Below are positions 9,371-18,313 of a stretch of 64,000 nucleotides of DNA, piece by piece. The notes beneath the pieces were generated by a model, which worked only from the letters and a program-made list of their open reading frames with translations, was not told the DNA's origin and made no database searches. The stretch's first letter is position 1; every line of letters starts with the position of its first letter. Both the position numbers and the translations under genes were made by a program. The DNA comes from Chryseobacterium carnipullorum (GTDB lineage: Bacteria > Bacteroidota > Bacteroidia > Flavobacteriales > Weeksellaceae). The stretch lies in NCBI RefSeq assembly GCF_900142785.1, contig NZ_FRCD01000002.1, forward strand, positions 62,001 through 126,000, given 5' to 3'.

Positions 9371-12300
9371 TTAATCACGATTTTTAATTAAAAGCCATCC
9401 CGAATATGAAACTGGTAATTTCGTGTCAGGTTCTGTCCAGGTAATTACATACCAATAGGTTCCTGTAGGAAGACTTCTTCCGTTGGCCTTACCATCCCAT
9501 ACGTAATTCTTATCGGAAGACTTATAAACAGACGCTCCGTAGCGATCCGCTACCTCAATTTTCACATTCTGCTTGATCCTTAGATCAGAATAATTAAGAA
9601 CATCATTGAGTCCGTCACCGTTAGGGGTAATGGCATTAACAAGATTCAGGACCAAAAATTCCTTGGTCACCGGCATACATCCGTCTGAGCCCAGTACATA
9701 GACCTTATGGATACCTCTTGAAAGATTCATGAAAACATGGGAAGACTGATAATTCATTCCATCCAGAGAATATTGATAAGGAGCAGTTCCTCCCGTCACA
9801 TAGACTGTCGCAGTAGAGCCTGAAGTATCTACCCTTGTAATGGTTGGAGCCTGAGCCGTTGTTACACTTACCGTCTGGCGGTATACACATCCATTGGACC
9901 CAAGATCTACATAATAATTTCCCGCACCTACGGTGATACTCTGCGTTGTTGCTCCGTTGCTCCATAGATAAGATGAGAAGCCAGGTCCTGCATCCAATAC
10001 TACTTTTTCATCTGAGCAAACCACCTGGTTGTTGAGTCTGTTAGATTTTTTAGGTGTTTTTAAATTAAGTTTTAAAGTTCCGGTAGCCGGACATGCCGTA
10101 TTGCTTTGAAATCTTACATAATAAGTATGGACCGAAGTAATATTCTGAGTAGGGGAGATTGCGTTGGTTCCTGCCTGCGCATCAGCCAGTGAAGTATGGA
10201 ATGATAAGATCACCGAAGGATCTGCAGTAAATAAATTTTTATAATCATTAAGATTGGCAGATTCAGATCCGCTGAGGTCATTATCGCAGACATCCGCTGT
10301 CACAGAATTGGTGATTAATGTAATTTTATTTCCAATGGTAAAATTGATCTGTCCAAGTGCTGCAGGACAGTCCCCTATGTTTGGGGTTACTCTTACATAA
10401 ACGGTTGTATTGGCATTATAAGTCCAGTTAGCGGGAAGGGTGTTGTTATTTCCTGCAGTAGCATCTGCCTGAATGAGGTAATATTGTACGGTGAAATTGG
10501 CTGAATTGCTTACAATCTGGGGAGTTACAGTGGTGAAATTTACACTGATGATTCCGTCAAAATTATCATCGCAGAAGCTTGCGTTAAAATTACTGGTGTT
10601 CACATTAGGTGAAGGATTCAGGGTTAAGATGATCTGTGCTGCCTTAGTACATCCAAAGGCTGAGGTTACGTTAGCATAAATGGTTCCGGCAGGACCTGAA
10701 TAGGTGGCAGGACTTGTAATCTGTCCGGTTAAATTAGCATTGGTATAATAAGTTGCTGTCGTCCCAGTATCCGGACTTAAAATAGCGGTTGTGAGGTTAA
10801 AAGTTCCGTTTCCACTGGCATTGGCGCATGAAGAAAGATTAGCATTCTGAGTTTGAAGAACATCAATATTCATTACCACTTTGAAATACTCAAAATCAGC
10901 CGGGTTTCCGTTTCCATCAATATAATAAATGAAAGAATCTGTAGTATCCGTTGTAAGTCCGGCATTAGGAGTATAAGTGATCTGTCCGGTTGTAGGATTT
11001 ACCGTAGCTGTACCATTGGTTGGCTGAGAAATAATACTTGTATGTGAAGGAACAATGGCCTGCGTAGAGGTCGTGAAAACAGGAGTGATCACTTTGGTAT
11101 TACATGATCCGATATTGTATGTTGTTGTAGAGATCGGAGGACATAATGTATATTGGTATTCGGAGGTTAATCTGGATTCACAGTTATTTTTAGTGATATA
11201 ACAGGTGTACGTTCCTGCCCCGTATAATTCGGGATTGATAAAATAAGAGGTCGCTCCTGGAATGAGAACACCATTGAAATACCATTGGTAGGCATCATAA
11301 CTGTTGTCTACTTCAAGACGAATCCCTGCGTAGCAGTCTCCTGTTTTTGTAATGGCTGGGACTGAAGAAAATCCGGCGAAATAACCTCCGTATCCTACAG
11401 ACCCATTTCCTGCTGCTATTCCTGCAGTGACAGGTTTTGTAGAGTTGACAGTAATATTTCCGGAAACATTCATAACAGAATAAGTGACCCACCCTGGATT
11501 TCCGGTTACAGGATAAGGACCTGTAGCTGCCGCAACCGGATTACCGTTGAGTGTTACCGCAGCACCTGCCTGTGTGATGATGTTAAGTTTGGTATCGTAG
11601 TAGGTAGTTCCGATTCTGTTAATAAAGCCTAATTCATTGATTTCTTTTGGCAGGAAGCAGCTTAAAGGCGGGATAAAATTCATTCCTCCTGTCTGATACA
11701 CCGTACTTCCGGAAGTTCCGGCGAGAAGCTGGTATACGTAAACGTTTTTGCTGGAAGAGATGCTCATATTGTAATTTCCATTCCCCTGATTGATATAGCT
11801 GTTTCCTTCGATCATATAATATCCACCTGCATTAAGGTTAACGCCAGGTAAAGGATTTCCGTTGACAGTAAGGGTCGTATTATTTTCTGTAGCAATGATC
11901 AGGGCTTTTTCCATCCCCACAGTAGCCGGGCCATTTCCTTTTACCATGACGAAATCTTTTCCTAATCTGTCTACAGGAACAGCCTGATCCATCAGGATGT
12001 CTACATTGCTATTATTCTGGGTAGTATAAAGACCGTTGAAGTTTCCGTTCGTGACTGATACCGGTTTGTTGGCAACAAGCTTTGCGCCTAATAATCCTTT
12101 TCTGTTACTTGCTCCCCCCATATCGCTTGTGACATCAATGATGTAAGATTTTCCTTTGTTGATGGTAAATGTTCTGGTAGGCATGACGCTGCCGTCTGAG
12201 AAAACAACATCAGAATTATATCCGGATAGGGTAATAGTGGTATTGTCTTCCGTAGCAGTAACTCCTAGGGTAGAATTGACATAATCTTTAGGGAAAGTGG

Positions 12301-12721
12301 TAGGCGCAGTCCCTATGAAAAAAGTTTTTCCTATCCCGGCCAATCCTTTCGAAGTAATGATTTCAGCCTGGTTGGGAACTGAAAACCTGAAGTTGGCAAA
12401 GAATTTTTTAATTCCTTTTACATGCAGGCCCATTGAATTCTGGGTAAAAAGCTGGTTGGCTGTGGAAGCAATCATATAATTGCTTGGAACGGTAAGTTGT
12501 ACGGGATTTCCTTTGCTTACCTGTACGGTAGAAAAAACAATATTGTTATTGGAAACCTGCACAGAAAACGGAACCGTCTCGTTGGTTGACAAATATAAAT
12601 AACATTGCGGAGATCCCTGAAGGGAACTTGCTGACATAGGAGCAAACCAGTGTTCATTATCTAATTGTGCATTAACGAGTAAACAAAGAAAAGTGCAAAT
12701 AGCTAGTAGAAATTTTTTCAT
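9371..12721 (-). CDS. Secreted T9SS type B protein, IgGFc-binding-like N-terminus (paralogue 4, longest complete copy)
   Basis: 1116 residues. The signal peptide ends VNAQ near residue 19, followed by NEHWFAPM. The N-terminal region is the shared one (ATEDNTTITLSGYNSD, TNGNFNGLY, VPVDRLGKDFVMVKGNG, YVYQLLAG, GYGGYFAGFSS). The middle is about 160 residues longer than in paralogues 2 and 3, with extra modules containing SSCANASGNG and repeated YY(T/L)-type strands. The C-terminus is the type B sorting domain from NLVNAITPNGDG to SYSGWLLIKNRD. The array therefore varies mainly in the number of middle modules. I see no hairpin in the AT-rich gap after its stop. Confidence 0.92.
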   Translation of the reverse strand: MKKFLLAICTFLCLLVNAQLDNEHWFAPMSASSLQGSPQCYLYLSTNETVPFSVQVSNNNIVFSTVQVSKGNPVQLTVPSNYMIASTANQLFTQNSMGLHVKGIKKFFANFRFSVPNQAEIITSKGLAGIGKTFFIGTAPTTFPKDYVNSTLGVTATEDNTTITLSGYNSDVVFSDGSVMPTRTFTINKGKSYIIDVTSDMGGASNRKGLLGAKLVANKPVSVTNGNFNGLYTTQNNSNVDILMDQAVPVDRLGKDFVMVKGNGPATVGMEKALIIATENNTTLTVNGNPLPGVNLNAGGYYMIEGNSYINQGNGNYNMSISSSKNVYVYQLLAGTSGSTVYQTGGMNFIPPLSCFLPKEINELGFINRIGTTYYDTKLNIITQAGAAVTLNGNPVAAATGPYPVTGNPGWVTYSVMNVSGNITVNSTKPVTAGIAAGNGSVGYGGYFAGFSSVPAITKTGDCYAGIRLEVDNSYDAYQWYFNGVLIPGATSYFINPELYGAGTYTCYITKNNCESRLTSEYQYTLCPPISTTTYNIGSCNTKVITPVFTTSTQAIVPSHTSIISQPTNGTATVNPTTGQITYTPNAGLTTDTTDSFIYYIDGNGNPADFEYFKVVMNIDVLQTQNANLSSCANASGNGTFNLTTAILSPDTGTTATYYTNANLTGQITSPATYSGPAGTIYANVTSAFGCTKAAQIILTLNPSPNVNTSNFNASFCDDNFDGIISVNFTTVTPQIVSNSANFTVQYYLIQADATAGNNNTLPANWTYNANTTVYVRVTPNIGDCPAALGQINFTIGNKITLITNSVTADVCDNDLSGSESANLNDYKNLFTADPSVILSFHTSLADAQAGTNAISPTQNITSVHTYYVRFQSNTACPATGTLKLNLKTPKKSNRLNNQVVCSDEKVVLDAGPGFSSYLWSNGATTQSITVGAGNYYVDLGSNGCVYRQTVSVTTAQAPTITRVDTSGSTATVYVTGGTAPYQYSLDGMNYQSSHVFMNLSRGIHKVYVLGSDGCMPVTKEFLVLNLVNAITPNGDGLNDVLNYSDLRIKQNVKIEVADRYGASVYKSSDKNYVWDGKANGRSLPTGTYWYVITWTEPDTKLPVSYSGWLLIKNRD

Positions 12722-12740
12722 GCTTTATTATAAGGGGCAG

Positions 12741-12748
12741 CAAATTTA
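12741..12748 (-). promoter_or_regulatory. -7 box TAAATTTG of paralogue 4
   Basis: Minus-strand TAAATTTG lies 20 bases before the ATG at 12721, as for paralogue 1. Confidence 0.7.
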
Positions 12749-12867
12749 AACATTAATAATCTATTTTCACCTTAAAATATTTCACAAATAGGCACTTATG
12801 ATTATATTGTTGAAGATTTAAGATTCACGTCATATTGGGTTAACAGCAGCGGATGATCCCATAAAAA

Positions 12868-12894
12868 AATCCCGGTGAAATATTCACCGGGATT
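12868..12894 (-). terminator. Terminator of tsf
   Basis: A 12-bp perfect stem AATCCCGGTGAA/TTCACCGGGATT with a 3-base loop is followed by T residues on the minus strand, 24 bases after the tsf stop. Confidence 0.88.
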
Positions 12895-12917
12895 CCGTAT
12901 TATTTTTTGAAAGATAA

Positions 12918-13745
12918 TTAAGCTAAGCTTATTCTTACAAATCCTGTTACTTTAAGGTCTGCGTTAACAGATTTTACATAGTCAGCAACAGAGATACTTC
13001 CGTCTTTGATGAAAGACTGGTGTACCAATGTGTTGTCCTTGTAGAATTTCTGCATTTTACCTTTAAGGATGTTTTCGATAATGTTTTCAGGCTTCCCTTC
13101 TTTTATAAGAAGTTCTCTTTCGATCTCTAGTTCTTTATCGATTGTTTCCTGAGAAACTCTTGTTTCGTCTAAAGCGATAGGGTTCATTGCAGCAACCTGC
13201 ATAGAAACAGATTTAGCAGCTTCGTCAGCTCCGTCTACTTTAGCAGAAAGGGCAGTGATAGCAGCGATTTTGTTTCCAGCGTGGATGTAAGCTCCCAAGA
13301 ATGGTCCTTCGATTCTTTCGAAAGCTCCGATCTCGATTTTCTCACCGATAACTCCTGTTTGCTCGATTAATTTTTCAGCAACCGTAAGTCCGTGGAAATC
13401 TGTAGCTAAAAGCTCTTCTTTAGTAGCAGCAAAAATAGCCATTTCAGCTAATTCGTACGCTAGTTCAATGAATGCTTCATTTTTTGCAACGAAGTCAGTC
13501 TCGCAGTTTAGAGAGATAACAACACCTAAAGTGTTATCCTCGTTTACTCTAGCGATTACCGCACCTTCAGAAGATTCTCTGTCAGCTCTGTTAGCAGCTA
13601 CTTTCTGTCCTTTTTTTCTAAGGATATCTACTGCTTTTTCGAAGTCTCCTTCTGCTTCAACTAGAGCTTTCTTGCAGTCCATCATACCTGCACCTGTTTG
13701 GTTTCTTAATTTCGCTACGTCTGCAGCAACTGGTGTATAAGACAT
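12918..13745 (-). CDS. tsf: Translation elongation factor Ts
   Basis: 275 residues, full length for the bacterial family. EF-Ts is the guanine nucleotide exchange factor that reloads EF-Tu with GTP in the cytoplasm. The N-terminal UBA-like module carries the family signature NQTGAGMMDCKKAL, and the core has NCETDFVAKNE. The gene has its own -7 box and terminator and so appears to be a single-gene unit. In most bacteria rpsB lies directly upstream. Here the upstream neighbour is a divergent gene for an unrelated secreted protein, and no rpsB is in the window. Confidence 0.97.
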   Translation of the reverse strand: MSYTPVAADVAKLRNQTGAGMMDCKKALVEAEGDFEKAVDILRKKGQKVAANRADRESSEGAVIARVNEDNTLGVVISLNCETDFVAKNEAFIELAYELAEMAIFAATKEELLATDFHGLTVAEKLIEQTGVIGEKIEIGAFERIEGPFLGAYIHAGNKIAAITALSAKVDGADEAAKSVSMQVAAMNPIALDETRVSQETIDKELEIERELLIKEGKPENIIENILKGKMQKFYKDNTLVHQSFIKDGSISVADYVKSVNADLKVTGFVRISLA

Positions 13746-13807
13746 AATATGTATTATTTTTTTTATTTAAGATTAGTAATAATTTTTAGCTTACTTTTAG
13801 AGCAGGG

Positions 13808-13815
13808 CAAAGATA
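13808..13815 (-). promoter_or_regulatory. -7 box TATCTTTG of tsf
   Basis: Minus-strand TATCTTTG lies 63 bases before the tsf ATG. It gives a leader of roughly 55 bases, longer than for most genes here. Confidence 0.55.
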
Positions 13816-13890
13816 ATGATTTTAATGATAAACTAAAAAATGACTTTTCACGTTATTGATATATTTAATACTATTTTAAAGACTTGATTA

Positions 13891-14619
13891 ATGAAAAAAA
13901 TCTTTCTACTGATATTTCTATGCATTTTTACACTAGGTTTTTCACAAAAAAAGAAGAAATCGAAATCTAAGGCTGTCGTAGAAAAAGAAACAATCATCAT
14001 CTATACAGAGCAGGATGCAGAGGCTTCAAAAGAGGCGAGAGTCATTGCCGGTTTCCTGAAACAAAATCCCGGACATGCCAAATCAGATTACTTTAAAAGA
14101 AAACTGATCGATATGATCATGGCAGATAATTCTCCTGAAGCAAAACCTACCATTAAACCTATCAGCAAGGAAAAAATTGAAAAGATTGTTAAGAATAATG
14201 AACTGAACAGTGGAAAAGTACTTGCCTCCAAGACAGGTACGACGACAGCTATTGCATCAAAACCAGAAAGAACTGTAAGCTATGCTTCCGCAGGATCTTC
14301 CAAAAGCGCTGGAGCAAGCAATAAGGCGGAGCCCAGCGAAGAGGCCAAAAGAACGGCAGCGATGCTTACCCATCTTTTCAATAATGATACCAATAAAAAC
14401 GATGCTTATATTAACATTAAGAACAGATCAAGCTGTAATCTGATCGTGAAAATAAGCGGAAAAAAATATTATAACCTGACTGTTCCTGCAAAAGGACAGA
14501 ATTTTATTCTGATTGATAAAGGAGAGTATGTACTGACTACAATGGTATGCGATGCAAAATATTCATCACTCAAAAAGATTGATAAGGATATAGAAATCGC
14601 ACTCAATGTATCTGAATAA
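13891..14619 (+). CDS. Secreted protein of unknown function (possible DUF6759 C-terminal domain)
   Basis: 242 residues. A clear signal peptide (MKKIFLLIFLCIFTLGFSQ) is followed by a very lysine-rich stretch (KKKKSKSK). The middle (about 60-165) is charged and low in complexity. The last 75 or so residues look like a compact beta domain with INIKNRSSCNLIV and YYNLTVPAKGQN. I recall similar C-termini in Chryseobacterium proteins labelled DUF6759, but cannot check this. There is no sorting domain at the C-terminus, so it is probably periplasmic. It is transcribed divergently from tsf and convergently with accA, sharing the hairpin at 14642-14675. Confidence 0.75.
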   Translation: MKKIFLLIFLCIFTLGFSQKKKKSKSKAVVEKETIIIYTEQDAEASKEARVIAGFLKQNPGHAKSDYFKRKLIDMIMADNSPEAKPTIKPISKEKIEKIVKNNELNSGKVLASKTGTTTAIASKPERTVSYASAGSSKSAGASNKAEPSEEAKRTAAMLTHLFNNDTNKNDAYINIKNRSSCNLIVKISGKKYYNLTVPAKGQNFILIDKGEYVLTTMVCDAKYSSLKKIDKDIEIALNVSE

Positions 14620-14641
14620 TAAAATTAAGAAGACGATAAGC

Positions 14642-14675
14642 AAAAACGGTTAAGAAATAGTTCTTAACCGTTTTT
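14642..14675. terminator. Bidirectional terminator
   Basis: A 15-bp perfect stem AAAAACGGTTAAGAA/TTCTTAACCGTTTTT with a 4-base loop has A/T runs on both sides. It lies between the convergent genes 13891-14619 and accA and can serve both. Confidence 0.9.
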
Positions 14676-14681
14676 ATTTTT

Positions 14682-15638
14682 TTATCCTTTAAACTGTCCC
14701 ATCGCAATGAATTTCTCCTGCCTTTGGGTTTCAAGTTCCTGTCCTGAGAATTTTGAAAAAGCTTTGATATTCTGTAAAATAGAATGTTTAAGATTCAGAT
14801 AAGCTACTTCGGGATCATATTGAGCACCTCCAAGAGGTTCTTCTATGATTCCATCAATGAATTTTTCTCTTAAAGCATCTTTTGGGGTAAGGTTTAGTGC
14901 ATTGGCTGCATCTTCCTTGTGATCCCAGTTTCTCCATAAAATGGAAGAACAGCTTTCGGGTGCAATTACGGTATACCAGGTGTTTTCAAGCATGTACACT
15001 TTGTTTCCTACTCCTATTCCTAAGGCACCACCACTTGCTCCTTCACCGATGATATAAGTGAAAATAGGAGTTTTAAGCTGAACCATTTCAAAAATGTTTC
15101 TGGCGATCGCTTCACCCTGTCCTCTTTCTTCAGCTTCTAATCCAGGATAAGCTCCCGGCGTATCTACTAAAGTCACTACAGGGATTTTAAATTTTTCAGC
15201 AAGCTTCATAAGTCGTAAAGCTTTTCTGTATCCTTCAGGATTCGGCATTCCGAATCTTCTGTACTGTCTTTCTTTGGTCGTTCTCCCTTTCTGGGTTCCG
15301 ATGATCATTACTTTCTGACCATCCAATGTGGCTAAACCGCCGATCATTGCAGGGTCGTCTGCGAAATTTCTGTCTCCGTGAAGTTCCAGAAAACTTCCTT
15401 TATCTACCATTCCGTTGATATAGTCAATTGTATAAGGACGATCCGGATGACGGGATAGTTGTACTCTCTGCCAAGGGGTAAGATTTTCGTAGATTTCTTT
15501 TTTCTTTTCTAAAATCTTATCCTCAATCTGGCTGCATGCTAATTTTACATCAACACCACTTTCTTCTCCTACTAAAGAACAAGTCTGAAGTTGATCCATT
15601 AGATCTTTTATAGGAAGTTCGAAACTTAAATATTCCAT
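14682..15638 (-). CDS. accA: Acetyl-CoA carboxylase, carboxyltransferase subunit alpha
   Basis: 318 residues, the usual length. With AccD it moves the carboxyl group from carboxybiotin to acetyl-CoA, giving malonyl-CoA for fatty-acid synthesis in the cytoplasm. Signatures are [23 protein letters not shown] and [12 protein letters not shown] (oxyanion and CoA site). It lies 48 bases after gltX with a -7 box in the gap. The biotin carrier and carboxylase subunits are 15 kb away (31629-32108 and 30174-31538), and accD is not in the window. Confidence 0.97.
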   Translation of the reverse strand: MEYLSFELPIKDLMDQLQTCSLVGEESGVDVKLACSQIEDKILEKKKEIYENLTPWQRVQLSRHPDRPYTIDYINGMVDKGSFLELHGDRNFADDPAMIGGLATLDGQKVMIIGTQKGRTTKERQYRRFGMPNPEGYRKALRLMKLAEKFKIPVVTLVDTPGAYPGLEAEERGQGEAIARNIFEMVQLKTPIFTYIIGEGASGGALGIGVGNKVYMLENTWYTVIAPESCSSILWRNWDHKEDAANALNLTPKDALREKFIDGIIEEPLGGAQYDPEVAYLNLKHSILQNIKAFSKFSGQELETQRQEKFIAMGQFKG

Positions 15639-15661
15639 TTCTTGAAGTAAATTAAATCTTT

Positions 15662-15669
15662 CAAATTTA
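15662..15669 (-). promoter_or_regulatory. -7 box TAAATTTG of accA
   Basis: Minus-strand TAAATTTG lies in the 48-base gtlX-accA gap, 24 bases before the accA ATG, so accA can be transcribed separately from gltX. Confidence 0.6.
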
Positions 15670-15686
15670 TGAAAAATTATGAAAAA

Positions 15687-17195
15687 CTATTTAAAATTAT
15701 TGATAGCATTGTTTATTCTGGAGATAGACTCCTCTTTTCCAATAAGTTCCATGATATCCGGAACGTCAGGACCTTTCAGTTCTCCTACTAAAGATAAACG
15801 AAGTGGCATCATTACTTTTCCCATTCCCAGGCCTTTGTTTTCCGCGAAATCATGGATCGCCTGCTTTACAATTTCTGAAGTAAATTCAGTGGTCGTAAGA
15901 TTTTCTGCTAATTCACCTAAAACAGCAGACGTTTCATCATTCCAAGCTTTTTTCGATGCTTTCTCATCATAAGAAACGGGAGCTTCGAAGAAAAATTTTC
16001 CGTTTTCGTAAATATCTTTCGGGAAGGTAGCTCTTTCTTTCATCAAACCGATGATCCTGATTAATTTTTCATCAGAAACCGCTGACAAGTCAAGGTCTGT
16101 ATTTTTTAAGATCTGAAGAAGTTCTTCATTAGATTTCAACTGAATATACTGGTGGTTGAACCATTCTGATTTTTCTTTGCTGAATCTGGCACCCGCTTTA
16201 TGTACTTTGTGAAGATCAAATTCTTTGCACATTTCTTCCAGAGTTAAAATTTCTTTGTCATCCGCCGGAGACCATCCTAAAAGGGCAACCATATTGATGA
16301 AGGCGTCAGGAAGATATCCGTTTTCTCTGTACCCCTTAGAAACAATTCCCGTCGCAGGATCTTTGAAATCCAATGGAAATACAGGGAATCCGAACTTGTC
16401 ACCATCTCTTTTACTTAACTTTCCTTTTCCTTCAGGTTTTAAGATCAATGAAAGGTGAGCAAACTGAGGAGCCTCCCAGCCCATTGCCTCATATAATAAT
16501 TTGTGAAGTCCTAAAGACGGAAGCCATTCTTCTCCACGGATCACGTGAGAAATTTCCATTTCGTGGTCATCAATGATGTTGGCAAAATGATAAGTAGGCA
16601 TTCCATCATTCTTGACAAGAACTTTGTCGTCTAATGTATTGGTATTGACCGCAGATATTCCACGGATGATATCTTCAAGGTTCAGAATTCTGTCCACCGG
16701 CATCTTGAATCTTACCACATAAGGTGTTTTTTCATCAAGCAATTGCTGAACTTCCTCTTCAGTAAGTGCAATACTGTTTCTCAGTCGGTTTCTGGTTTTG
16801 TTGTCATAAGAGAAAACATCTCCCTTTGCTTCAAACTCAGCACGGATAGCATCCAGTTCTTCAGGCGTGTCAAAAGCGAGGTAGGCATAGTCTGTTTTCA
16901 GGATCTGCTCAGTATATCTGTCGTAGATATCCCTTCTTTCAGACTGTCTGTAAGGCGCAAATTTCCCTCCTTTCTTCGGGCTTTCATCAGGAATGATTCC
17001 GCACCATTCTAGAGCTTCCTCAATGTATTCTTCAGCTCCTTCTACATATCTCGCCGTATCTGTATCTTCAATTCGAAGGACAAATTCGCCACCCTGGTTT
17101 TTGGCAAAAAGATAATCATATAATGCGGTTCTTACGCCTCCCAAATGCAAAGGTCCGGTAGGACTTGGAGCAAAACGAACTCTTACTTTCTCCAT
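15687..17195 (-). CDS. gltX: Glutamyl-tRNA synthetase
   Basis: 502 residues, class I aminoacyl-tRNA synthetase that charges tRNA-Glu with glutamate. The Rossmann-fold signature appears as PSPTGPLHLGG near residue 10-19 and the second signature as KLSKRDGD, equivalent to KMSKS. The C-terminal half is the helical anticodon-binding part. A -7 box lies 20 bases upstream. Its stop is followed by accA on the same strand, and I see no hairpin between them. Confidence 0.97.
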   Translation of the reverse strand: MEKVRVRFAPSPTGPLHLGGVRTALYDYLFAKNQGGEFVLRIEDTDTARYVEGAEEYIEEALEWCGIIPDESPKKGGKFAPYRQSERRDIYDRYTEQILKTDYAYLAFDTPEELDAIRAEFEAKGDVFSYDNKTRNRLRNSIALTEEEVQQLLDEKTPYVVRFKMPVDRILNLEDIIRGISAVNTNTLDDKVLVKNDGMPTYHFANIIDDHEMEISHVIRGEEWLPSLGLHKLLYEAMGWEAPQFAHLSLILKPEGKGKLSKRDGDKFGFPVFPLDFKDPATGIVSKGYRENGYLPDAFINMVALLGWSPADDKEILTLEEMCKEFDLHKVHKAGARFSKEKSEWFNHQYIQLKSNEELLQILKNTDLDLSAVSDEKLIRIIGLMKERATFPKDIYENGKFFFEAPVSYDEKASKKAWNDETSAVLGELAENLTTTEFTSEIVKQAIHDFAENKGLGMGKVMMPLRLSLVGELKGPDVPDIMELIGKEESISRINNAINNFK

Positions 17196-17214
17196 TTCAA
17201 TTAAAATTTTGGTG

Positions 17215-17222
17215 CAAATTTA
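17215..17222 (-). promoter_or_regulatory. -7 box TAAATTTG of gltX
   Basis: Minus-strand TAAATTTG lies 20 bases before the gltX ATG. Confidence 0.65.
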
Positions 17223-17290
17223 CTTAAAATTATATGTTTTTAGGATTATTTACAGTTTGGTTATTGGCTTTTTTTGATTTCAGAAATTAA

Positions 17291-17324
17291 AAAAGGATGA
17301 AGTTAAAAATTACTCCATCCTTTT
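17291..17324 (-). terminator. Terminator after the 17328 glycosyltransferase
   Basis: A 13-bp stem with one mismatch (AAAAGGATGaAGT/ACTcCATCCTTTT) is followed by T-rich sequence on the minus strand. It starts 4 bases after the stop codon. Confidence 0.8.
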
Positions 17325-17327
17325 GAT

Positions 17328-18236
17328 TTATTTTTTTAGCATCAGCAGTTTAAAGAATAAGACAGGATTTTTGTACTTGACCTTATACTTTTCTTTTTTC
17401 CATTCCATCTGCAGTCTTGCTTTTTCCGATTCCGAGTTTGTTTCGGATAATTGGATTTCGTAGTTGAAATGGATAAGCTTAAGCCTGTATTTTTTATAAA
17501 GTTCCTGGTCAGCTTTAATGTAGTCTATGTATTTATGGGTCACTTTCTCATAAGAATCTTTCATCAGCTTCCAGTTTCTCGATAAACTGGTGGAAAGAAT
17601 TCTGTAGTAGAATAATTTTTTGTCGATAAATCCGATCTTATAGCCTTTGGAGGTGAGTCTGAGATTCATATCCCAGTCTTCAGTATTAATATTTTCATCA
17701 AAAGGATATTTTACCAAAAGTTCTCTTTTTACGAATGTTCCTACGTTGGACGTTTTATTTTCAGAGACATTTTCATGGAAAAAATTGGAAAGACTGTCGA
17801 TGACCTGTTTTTTTTCTTTTGGAGTGTAGGCGTCAGTCGTTTTGTCTTCTGTCTGATAATATTTATAGCCGTCTGAAAGGATAAAATCTACCGGGTTTTC
17901 CTGAATATAGGATACTTTCTCCATCAAACTATCTTCCGTATACCAGTCATCTCCCGAAAGCAGGGAAATATATTCTCCCGAAGCATGGGAAACTGCAATG
18001 TTAATATTTTTAGCCACCCCGAAACTTTCGGTATTCCTGATCATTTGATAATGCTGTCCGAATTGTGAAAGCACCTTCTCTGCATTTTCAAAGGTTTTAT
18101 CTTTCGAAGCGTTATCCAGTAGAATAATTTCATAGTGAGGGTAGGTCTGCGAAATGGCGGACATGCAGGCCTGTTCGATGAACTTTTCATGGTTCATGGT
18201 GATGATGATGAGGCTTACAAGCGGCGGATTGTTCAT
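17328..18236 (-). CDS. Family 2 glycosyltransferase
   Basis: 302 residues with the GT-A fold of family GT2. The N-terminus reads SLIIITMNHEKFIEQAC, then ILLDNASKDKT and the nucleotide-sugar metal motif region SGDDWYTED. GT2 enzymes add single sugars from nucleotide donors, typically to surface polysaccharides or lipids on the cytoplasmic face. There is no transmembrane segment. It is a single-gene unit by its -7 box and hairpin, just downstream of the secreted hydrolase pair and close to the glycosyltransferase cluster at 21.3-27.8 kb. Donor and acceptor cannot be read from the sequence. Confidence 0.9.
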   Translation of the reverse strand: MNNPPLVSLIIITMNHEKFIEQACMSAISQTYPHYEIILLDNASKDKTFENAEKVLSQFGQHYQMIRNTESFGVAKNINIAVSHASGEYISLLSGDDWYTEDSLMEKVSYIQENPVDFILSDGYKYYQTEDKTTDAYTPKEKKQVIDSLSNFFHENVSENKTSNVGTFVKRELLVKYPFDENINTEDWDMNLRLTSKGYKIGFIDKKLFYYRILSTSLSRNWKLMKDSYEKVTHKYIDYIKADQELYKKYRLKLIHFNYEIQLSETNSESEKARLQMEWKKEKYKVKYKNPVLFFKLLMLKK

Positions 18237-18290
18237 TGTTTAAACTGTTACTGATTTTTCTGTATGTAGAATGAATAAGATATTCCAATT

Positions 18291-18298
18291 CAAAGATA
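18291..18298 (-). promoter_or_regulatory. -7 box TATCTTTG of the 17328 glycosyltransferase
   Basis: Minus-strand TATCTTTG lies 55 bases before the ATG at 18236, in the 77-base gap. Confidence 0.55.
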
Positions 18299-18313
18299 AT
18301 GGATTGATTGATT

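Noticed and set aside
15679..15972. 97-codon plus-strand frame at the gltX end
   Set aside because: It overlaps the gltX C-terminus antisense; no promoter and no domain.
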